Source: Opitutia bacterium (GTDB taxonomy: Bacteria > Verrucomicrobiota > Verrucomicrobiia > Opitutales > UBA953). From it: 29,072 nt of DNA. Each line of letters begins with the position of its first letter. The stretch's first letter is position 1. Below, one piece after another: positions 23,436 through 29,072 of this stretch. The notes under the pieces were generated by a model, which saw nothing but the letters and a program-made list of their open reading frames with translations, made no database searches and was not told the DNA's origin. The stretch is taken from NCBI GenBank assembly GCA_947378845.1, contig CANCLQ010000017.1, positions 1-29,072 of the forward strand. Reading direction: 5' to 3'. The translations under genes were made by a program, and so were the position numbers.

Positions 23436-24367
23436 ACCGTCGCGTAGTCGGTGGCGTTTTGCTATCGGTGATTATTATCTCCGTCAGTGTGTCGTCATGG
23501 CTTTGGTGGAAGGCGTGGTCCGCTCCTTTAATCAATGTAGTGATTCATCCGAATTACACCGTGCATGGTATCGTAGTCGGCGCACCGGTGCGTATGCAGG
23601 GTATTGTCATCGGACAGGTTTCGGCAATCGGTTTGACCCCTGATGCCAATGGTCAATTGCGACCTGAACTGAGCCTCAGCTTGAATCCTGAGACGATGGC
23701 CAATCGCGGTTTCGCGGACCGTCTCCGCAGTCAGCATTTACAAGAAGAAGTTGCTCGAGGTCTCCGCGTTCACCTCGTTGCTCTTAGTTTAGCATCATCG
23801 CAATTACAGGTGGAACTTTTTTGGGATCCGAATGCGGAATTGCCTACGGGTTTGGCAGCCAACGAAATTCCTGCAGTCGGCGCAGGCACGCGTCAGACCA
23901 TGGAGAGGTGGATGCGTGAGCTGACTCGCATTGCAGATCTCGACTTGGAGAAGATAGCGAAAGAGTTGGATCAGGATTTAGATTATTATTATCCAAAATC
24001 TGATCCGGTGTTTGCCGCCGAGCTCTCGACGCGATGGGTTAACCATTCTGCCGCCGTGGTAGATGCCACCGACCCCGATACTTTGACTGAGCCCCTGCAC
24101 CGCGTGGCCAAAGCTTGTGCCGATTTACGCATCATGACGGCCGCTGCTAATAAAGATTTCGACCTCGAGGGTATTGCGAAAATGCGCAAGAGTTTGGCAG
24201 AGGCGACAGCGGCAATGGATTCGTTCACCGCCTCCCTTGAAAACTCGCAGGGTAAATTATCGAGTGCATCGACAGAAATGTCTGACCTCTTTAAGGCGGT
24301 TTCTAAAGGGGCTCGAGAATGGCGTCGTAAAACCCAGGCTTTAAGCACCGAACCTACGCCGCCCTGA
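23432..24367 (+). CDS. MCE-domain (MlaD-like) membrane-anchored protein
   Basis: The 311-residue protein has one N-terminal membrane helix (about 5-25) followed by an MCE/MlaD domain (about 33-115) with HGIVVGAPVRMQGIVIGQVS, the strand-turn pattern of phospholipid-carrying MlaD and its relatives. The remaining ~190 residues are helical with heptad-like stretches, as in MCE proteins that build periplasmic tubes or needles. MCE proteins move lipids between the inner and outer membranes, usually with an MlaE permease and MlaF ATPase, neither of which is here. ATG at 23432 overlaps the pheA stop (ATGA). The position after pheA is unusual. Confident of the domain, not of the cargo. Confidence 0.8.
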   Translation: MNRRVVGGVLLSVIIISVSVSSWLWWKAWSAPLINVVIHPNYTVHGIVVGAPVRMQGIVIGQVSAIGLTPDANGQLRPELSLSLNPETMANRGFADRLRSQHLQEEVARGLRVHLVALSLASSQLQVELFWDPNAELPTGLAANEIPAVGAGTRQTMERWMRELTRIADLDLEKIAKELDQDLDYYYPKSDPVFAAELSTRWVNHSAAVVDATDPDTLTEPLHRVAKACADLRIMTAAANKDFDLEGIAKMRKSLAEATAAMDSFTASLENSQGKLSSASTEMSDLFKAVSKGAREWRRKTQALSTEPTPP

Positions 24368-24419
24368 GGGAACAGGCTTGCGGGGTTGCCGAGGGCACGA
24401 GTAAGTCTGACTCATCCCT

Positions 24420-25922
24420 ATGGCTGAACCGATCGACAAAATGGAAGCACTGATTAACCTGTGTAAGCGACGCGGGTTTGTTTTTCCTTCATCTGAAATC
24501 TACGGAGGACTTAACGGTTTCTTTGATTACGGTCCCTTAGGCGCTGAACTTAAGAATAATATTAAGCAGGCCTGGTGGCAGGACTTCGTGCACCGTCGCG
24601 ATGATATCGTCGGACTCGATTCGACAATTATTCACCACCCGACGACTTGGAAGGCTTCCGGACACATCGATAATTTCACAGATCCATTGGTCGATTGTAA
24701 GGAATCGAAAATGCGTTACCGCGCCGACCAGCTTTTCTTCGCGCCCGTTCGTGTGGCGGGAGAAACCATTGGTTATATTTCCGTCCTCGAAGACGAAGGC
24801 ATGCAGGCTAAGGCCGACGAGATGGCGAATGAGATGAAGCGAAAGTTAGCGAAGCAAGGCGCCCTCGAGCCTGTCCAATTAAAGGACTACACCGAGGCCA
24901 CCGTCGCAGAGCATGCATTGATTCCTTCGCCCGCCACTGGTAAGCCAGGTTCCTTAACGCCGCCACGTTCGTTTAACATGATGTTCCAGACTTACGTGGG
25001 CGCGATGCAGGATGCGTCGGCGACTGCGTATTTACGGCCTGAGACCGCTCAAGGTATTTTCATTAACTTCAAGAACGTCGTCGATACCGGTCGAGTTAAA
25101 TTACCTTTTGGTATCGCCCAAATGGGCAAAGCATTCCGCAACGAAATCAATCCGCGCAATTTTATTTTCCGTTCGCGTGAGTTCGAACAAATGGAAATTG
25201 AATACTTCATTTCTCCAACCGCGGATTGGCAGAAGGCTCACCAAGATTGGATTGAAGGTTGTTTGGCTTGGTTTGAGTCGATCGGCATTCCGCGTGCAAA
25301 ACTTTCGCTCTATCCACACCCTAAGGAAAAATTAGCACACTACTCTAAGGGTACCACGGACATCATGTTCGAATTCCCATTCGGTGTGCAGGAACTGCAA
25401 GGTGTAGCAGCGCGTGGTGATTTCGATTTAACTCAGCATAGTAATGTCTCAGGTCAAAAACTCGATTGGTTCGACGAAGCCGCCAAGGCACGCTTTATTC
25501 CTCACGTGATTGAGCCTTCGGTCGGAGTGGATCGCGTGTTCTTGGCCTTGTTAACGACCGCTTATCACGAAGATGAAGTGGAAGGCGAAAAGCGTATCGT
25601 CCTGCGTTTACCTGCACGAGTCGCTCCATTTAAAGCCGCCGTATTCCCCTTGGTTAAGAATAAGCCTGAATTAGTTGAGCGTGCTGAAGCTCTCTACCGT
25701 CGTCTCAAGAAACGTTTCAATGTTTTCTATGATGCCGCCGGTGCGATTGGTCGTCGTTATCGCCGCCAAGATGAAATTGGCACGCCTTATGGTATCACGA
25801 TCGACTTCGAGACCATCGAGAAGGGTGCGGGCGTGACCGTTCGTAATCGCGACACCTTGGAACAGATTCGGATGACCGAAGACGAAGTGGTTCGTTTCTT
25901 AGACGAAAAAATTAACGGCTGA
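24420..25922 (+). CDS. glyS: Glycyl-tRNA synthetase, alpha2 (single-chain) type
   Basis: This class II enzyme charges tRNA-Gly with glycine. The 500-residue protein is the homodimeric, archaeal/eukaryote-like type and not the two-subunit GlyQ+GlyS form. It shows RGFVFPSSEIYGGLNGFFDY, DPLVDCKESKMRYRADQLFF, LRPETAQGIF, motif 2 FRNEINPRNFIFRSREFEQM, motif 3 in EPSVGVDRVFLALL, and a C-terminal anticodon-binding domain with IGRRYRRQDEIGTPYGITID. ATG at 24420 is preceded by CTCATCCCT. It follows the MCE gene by 52 bases, so read-through from pheA-mlaD is possible. The 3' end overlaps the convergent MurU-AmgK-like gene by 11 nt. Confidence 0.95.
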   Translation: MAEPIDKMEALINLCKRRGFVFPSSEIYGGLNGFFDYGPLGAELKNNIKQAWWQDFVHRRDDIVGLDSTIIHHPTTWKASGHIDNFTDPLVDCKESKMRYRADQLFFAPVRVAGETIGYISVLEDEGMQAKADEMANEMKRKLAKQGALEPVQLKDYTEATVAEHALIPSPATGKPGSLTPPRSFNMMFQTYVGAMQDASATAYLRPETAQGIFINFKNVVDTGRVKLPFGIAQMGKAFRNEINPRNFIFRSREFEQMEIEYFISPTADWQKAHQDWIEGCLAWFESIGIPRAKLSLYPHPKEKLAHYSKGTTDIMFEFPFGVQELQGVAARGDFDLTQHSNVSGQKLDWFDEAAKARFIPHVIEPSVGVDRVFLALLTTAYHEDEVEGEKRIVLRLPARVAPFKAAVFPLVKNKPELVERAEALYRRLKKRFNVFYDAAGAIGRRYRRQDEIGTPYGITIDFETIEKGAGVTVRNRDTLEQIRMTEDEVVRFLDEKING

Positions 25923-27597
25923 GCACTGGGCTCGCTGCTAATTCTTCTGCTAGACGTGCGATTCGTCGCTTTCCGCAAAGGGAAGCGGCGATACGCAGGT
26001 TGCGTAGGCCTTGCGGAAGGTGTGCCAGGAAATCGGTACGACCTTTCTTCTTTCCGAGGAAAGCATATGCCCCGCAGGCTTGGAGAAGTCGCTGCGTAGC
26101 GGCGACGTGGAAGAGGTGGCTGAACTCATCGAGCGAGCCCTTCCACTCGGCGTATTCACGCGCCTGGTCTTCGATTTCAATACGCCAGAGATCCATGTCG
26201 CGTCGCGTTAAATAGGGATCAAATGCCAGAGAGGCGTAATCGTAAAAAGCGGAACCGAGGCGTGCGCCTTGGAAGTCGATCAGCCAAGCTTGGTTGTCGC
26301 GCACGAGAATATTTTGCGATTGGAAATCGCGGTGCACCACCACTTGAGGTTGTCCGCTGAGTTCCTTGGCAAGCGTTGCCATTTCGTTTTGTAAATCGCG
26401 GTCGTTCTTGCGACCAGCTAAAACATTTTCGGTAAAGTATTGGCGCTCCCAGGCGTAAACTTTTTCACCGAATGGCTCCATTAAAGTGATGCCATCTTTT
26501 TGCACCGCTTCGGCACCGAGACGATGAAGGTGCGTGACTTGCTGAAGAGCCGAGGCGAAAGGCAGCCACGGAAACGCATCGGCCTGGGTGAGGCTAAGAA
26601 GGTCAGTGCTACCAAGGTCTTCTAAAACTAATAAGCCATGGTCCGTGTCTTCTTGCAGAACTTGTGGCACGTGAATGCCGGATTGGAATAATGCTTTGGC
26701 CAAACTACCGTAGATTAAATTCTCGGGGCGACTATCATAATAGATGCATAAAATCGCCTGATTTCCTTGGACGTTTTGTACGCGGTGGAACTGTCGATCC
26801 GAGCCACCATTAGTAGGAGCGGCACCATTGGATAAAGTATAACCTAAACGCTGGGCTGCGTCGGAAGCATTGAGAGCGCCCCGCACGGGTTTCTCTTTGA
26901 GGGCTTTGACGTCTTGGAATTCTTCAACGGTGCCGAGATCGTTCCACTCAGCCGAAAAATCTAAGAAGCCTTGAACCGATTGCGGACTTTCTTGGATGCG
27001 ACGAAGGAAGTGTTCGACCAATGACTCAATCGTCGCTGGTACGCTTTGTGCGAATGCGCGGGTGACTAAGCAGATACCGGTGTATTGGTAGCTTGCATCT
27101 GTTTTGCCGAGGCGATCGCGCATGTCGGTCACAAAACCTTCATCCGTGATGCGTACGTTTTTATTAGGTCCGTTCTCGCGGACAATTAAAGTCGCTTCAG
27201 CGCCGTTTGTCGCGTGATGGTCGAATGCTTTCTTAATATCGCAGTCACTTAAAATATCTCCGTTCCAGATGATGAGGTTTTCATCTTCAGGCTTAAGCAG
27301 GGCGGCGATATTCGCTAAGCCTCCGCCGGTTTCTAATAAAGTGGGTTCGTAAACAAATTCGATAGTCGCGCTGCCGATTTTACCTTCAGGAAATGCTGCG
27401 GACCAAGCTTCGGGGCAGTGGTGAGTGTTGACGATAAAGCGTTTGATGCCGGCGCGCTGCAGTTTCTCTAGGGCAGGCATGACCATGGGTTTGCCTGCAA
27501 TCGGAAGCAAAGGCTTGGGGCAGTTTTCTGTGAGCGGACGCAAGCGCGTGCCGAGTCCGGCTCCGAGAATAAATGCGGTGGAAGGAAATTCAGGCAT
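25912..27597 (-). CDS. Fused sugar-1-phosphate nucleotidyltransferase and aminoglycoside-kinase-like sugar kinase (MurU-AmgK-like)
   Basis: Residues 1-240 are a nucleotidyltransferase: AFILGAGLGTRLRPLT, then CPKPLLPIAGKPM and WNGDILSD for the metal-binding Asp. Residues ~250-555 are an APH-like kinase with VVHRDFQSQNILV (catalytic Asp424, Asn429) and LIDFQGARLGSAFYDYASL (metal Asp441). The closest known pair is MurU and AmgK of Pseudomonas, adjacent genes in which AmgK phosphorylates MurNAc/GlcNAc at C1 and MurU makes UDP-MurNAc, a peptidoglycan-salvage route that bypasses fosfomycin-sensitive MurA. Here both lie on one chain of 561 residues, about the sum of the two. Order is transferase then kinase. 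ATG at 27597 overlaps the fur stop by 8 nt; a GTG ten codons earlier is less likely. Substrate is inferred. Confidence 0.75.
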   Translation of the reverse strand: MPEFPSTAFILGAGLGTRLRPLTENCPKPLLPIAGKPMVMPALEKLQRAGIKRFIVNTHHCPEAWSAAFPEGKIGSATIEFVYEPTLLETGGGLANIAALLKPEDENLIIWNGDILSDCDIKKAFDHHATNGAEATLIVRENGPNKNVRITDEGFVTDMRDRLGKTDASYQYTGICLVTRAFAQSVPATIESLVEHFLRRIQESPQSVQGFLDFSAEWNDLGTVEEFQDVKALKEKPVRGALNASDAAQRLGYTLSNGAAPTNGGSDRQFHRVQNVQGNQAILCIYYDSRPENLIYGSLAKALFQSGIHVPQVLQEDTDHGLLVLEDLGSTDLLSLTQADAFPWLPFASALQQVTHLHRLGAEAVQKDGITLMEPFGEKVYAWERQYFTENVLAGRKNDRDLQNEMATLAKELSGQPQVVVHRDFQSQNILVRDNQAWLIDFQGARLGSAFYDYASLAFDPYLTRRDMDLWRIEIEDQAREYAEWKGSLDEFSHLFHVAATQRLLQACGAYAFLGKKKGRTDFLAHLPQGLRNLRIAASLCGKRRIARLAEELAASPVLSR

Positions 27598-28066
27598 GGG
27601 ATTTTTGAGAGCAAAGAGGGCAGACACCGTAAATTTCCATCACGTGGGTAAGATCAGAAAAACCTTTGGAGCGTGCAGCCGCTTCGAGTCGGCTCGTATC
27701 GCAACTGGGGAGGCGTTCAATTTTTCCGCAGTCGCGACAGACCACGTGGTGATGGTGATGTCCGGGCGTTGTTAAGGCGTAGAGGCTGCGTCCGCGTTCG
27801 AGTGGATGACGTTGCACGATGCCGGCATTATCCAGCGCTTCGAGGCTTCGGTAAATGGTTACGAGGTCGATTGCGCCATCGCCGGCCTGCTCGTAGATTT
27901 GCTCGGCGCTCAGAGGGCTGTTCGATTCCGCCAAGATTTGGAGCATGGTCAGACGTGGGGAGGTTATACGCAGCGACTTTTCCTTCATCCGGAGGACGGC
28001 GGACTCAATTCGAGGGGTTGGGCCTTGTCCGCAGCAGTCTTCGTGATCTTGATGTCCCTTTGGCAC
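27590..28066 (-). CDS. Fur-family metal-dependent transcriptional regulator
   Basis: The 158-residue protein has a winged helix (RITSPRLTMLQILAESNSPL, VTIYRSLEALDNAGIVQRH) and a dimerisation domain with HHHHHVVCRDCGK (His103-107, Cys110, Cys113) and CPLC (Cys149, Cys152), the four-Cys structural zinc site, with His-rich metal-sensing residues. Fur, Zur and PerR look alike, so the sensed metal is unknown. The start is a GTG at 28066 preceded by TTTTACCCC, like the ilvD start region; this gives an N-terminal tail with His5, His8, Cys11 and Cys12. An ATG at 27988 (132 aa) is an alternative. It overlaps the MurU-AmgK-like gene and diverges from metX. Confidence 0.88.
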   Translation of the reverse strand: MPKGHQDHEDCCGQGPTPRIESAVLRMKEKSLRITSPRLTMLQILAESNSPLSAEQIYEQAGDGAIDLVTIYRSLEALDNAGIVQRHPLERGRSLYALTTPGHHHHHVVCRDCGKIERLPSCDTSRLEAAARSKGFSDLTHVMEIYGVCPLCSQKSHA

Positions 28067-28094
28067 GGGGTAAAAGTCGACATTACCTTATGAC

Positions 28095-28122
28095 GTGGCA
28101 ATACCGAATGGCCACTTGCCAC
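28095..28122. repeat. Inverted repeat between fur and metX
   Basis: GTGGCAA (28095-28101) and TTGCCAC (28116-28122) are perfect 7-bp complements around 14 bases. They lie in the 89-base gap between the fur GTG and metX ATG. The spacing of about two helical turns between half-site centres suits a dimeric regulator. Confidence 0.5.
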
Positions 28123-28155
28123 CCGCCATTCTCTGGTTTCGCTCTACCTCCAACG

Positions 28156-29072
28156 ATGTCCGACCGCTTAACACAGTCTAAAGACGCCCAGACGTTAGGC
28201 CCGACGAAGTTTCACGACTTTGTGTCCGTTGCCCCTTTTCCGCTCGAGCTCGGTGGCGAACTTCCTGGCGTCACCTTGCGCTACGAAACTTACGGCACAC
28301 TTCTGCCAGATAAATCAAATGCAATTCTCGTCGCCCATGCACTGAGCGGCGATCATCACGTGGCGGGTCGATATCAGCCCGACGATGCTAAGCCAGGTTG
28401 GTGGGATTGTTTCGTGGGACCAGGTAAGGCTATCGATACTAACCGCTTCTTTGTCATCGGCATTAATTGCATCGGAGGTTGTCGCGGTTCGACGGGTCCA
28501 GCTTGGGTAGATCCAAAAACAAAAAAAACTTACGGCGGATTTTTTCCCGAGATTACTTTAGGTGATATCGTGCGTGGCCAACGCTTGGTCATTCAGCACT
28601 TAGGAATTAAAAAATTACACGCCGTCGTCGGTGGTTCGATGGGTGGCATGCAGGCATTGCTTTGGTCGAGTGATTACCCAACTGAAGTCGGACGCATTGC
28701 CGTTCTGGCGGCAGGGCTCAGTCAATCGCCCATGGCTATTGCTTTAAATGCAGTTTCGCGTGCCTGTGTTGAATCGGATCCACAGTGGCAGGGTGGACAT
28801 TATCAAATCGGCTCGGGTCCAGATACGGGCCTTTCCATTGGCCGCATGATTAGCCACATCAGTTACCTTTCTTCGGCCGCCTTCGATCAAAAGTTTGGTC
28901 GCACGCGTGTGCCAAGTGCTCAACCGAGCGACCCCGTTTATTGGCAGGTGGAAAGTTACCTAAAACACCAAGGCGAATCTTTTGTGAAACGCTTTGATGC
29001 TAATAGTTGGTTGCGCATCACACGAGCGGTGGATCGTTTTGACCTCACTGCACGTGCAGCGGCCGGTCAGCT
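28156..29072 (+). CDS. metX: Homoserine O-acetyltransferase (3' end outside window)
   Basis: MetX acetylates homoserine, sending it toward methionine, in competition with ThrB for the same substrate. The visible 305 codons cover most of an alpha/beta-hydrolase-fold protein: LRYETYGTL, VAHALSGDHHVAGRY, INCIGGCRGSTGP, LGDIVRGQRLVIQHLGI and the nucleophile elbow GGSMGGMQALLW with Ser161. The catalytic Asp and His lie beyond the right edge. Some MetX-type enzymes use succinyl-CoA instead, which this sequence cannot settle. The ATG at 28156 follows CTACCTCCAACG. It diverges from fur, with an inverted repeat between them. Confidence 0.92.
   Translation, partial: MSDRLTQSKDAQTLGPTKFHDFVSVAPFPLELGGELPGVTLRYETYGTLLPDKSNAILVAHALSGDHHVAGRYQPDDAKPGWWDCFVGPGKAIDTNRFFVIGINCIGGCRGSTGPAWVDPKTKKTYGGFFPEITLGDIVRGQRLVIQHLGIKKLHAVVGGSMGGMQALLWSSDYPTEVGRIAVLAAGLSQSPMAIALNAVSRACVESDPQWQGGHYQIGSGPDTGLSIGRMISHISYLSSAAFDQKFGRTRVPSAQPSDPVYWQVESYLKHQGESFVKRFDANSWLRITRAVDRFDLTARAAAGQ

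Noticed and set aside
24368..24419. T-box or other riboswitch before glyS
   Set aside because: Only 52 bases are available, no T-box or glycine-aptamer pattern is visible, and only a short GAGT/ACTC dyad is present.

Overview
The window looks like a compact core-genome segment of a Gram-negative bacterium, most likely a member of the Verrucomicrobiota (Opitutae-like) or a close PVC relative. The grounds are an outer-membrane gene set (lpxA, lptE), a GreA fused to a very long N-terminal extension as seen in Chlamydiae and relatives, an ArsR-methyltransferase fusion, and stand-alone conserved envelope proteins. This taxonomic call is inference from protein character, not a database match. There is no sign of phage, IS elements, CRISPR arrays, tRNA or rRNA. 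Genes are packed tightly, with 1-4 nt start/stop overlaps inside operons and three convergent gene pairs whose 3' ends overlap.

Layout, left to right: thrB-thrC (+) make threonine from homoserine. A minus-strand block follows: a DUF2306 membrane protein, a 41-aa lipoprotein, an ArsR-methyltransferase fusion and the long GreA, with a hairpin terminator after GreA. rlmN (+) stands alone and collides tail-to-tail with the minus-strand operon rpmF-plsX-fabH-TPR protein-lptE-rpe (ribosome, fatty-acid initiation, LPS export, pentose phosphate pathway). A HAD phosphatase (+) and a small secreted Cys-motif protein (-) share one bidirectional terminator. A long minus-strand run then reads ilvD, pgi, a coiled-coil membrane protein, a 57-aa lipoprotein, rsmI, an unknown 208-aa protein, lpxA, pdxA and a BtuF-like binding protein. 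Next, scpB-pheA-mlaD (joined by ATGA overlaps) and glyS lie on the plus strand. A Fur-family regulator overlaps a fused MurU-AmgK-type sugar nucleotidyltransferase/kinase (-), and metX (+) runs off the right edge.

Functionally the window joins amino-acid synthesis (homoserine to Thr through thrB/thrC and to Met through metX; ilvD; pheA), envelope construction (fabH/plsX, lpxA, lptE, MCE protein, peptidoglycan-sugar salvage) and translation/transcription (rpmF, glyS, rlmN, rsmI, greA).

The most notable items are the single-chain MurU-AmgK-like enzyme coupled to a Fur-family gene, the GreA fusion with an N-terminal domain that may contact RNA polymerase, a recurrent C-rich (not Shine-Dalgarno) sequence directly before start codons, a palindromic element that encodes the tail of Pgi, and a small exported protein built from two copies of a Cys-containing repeat.
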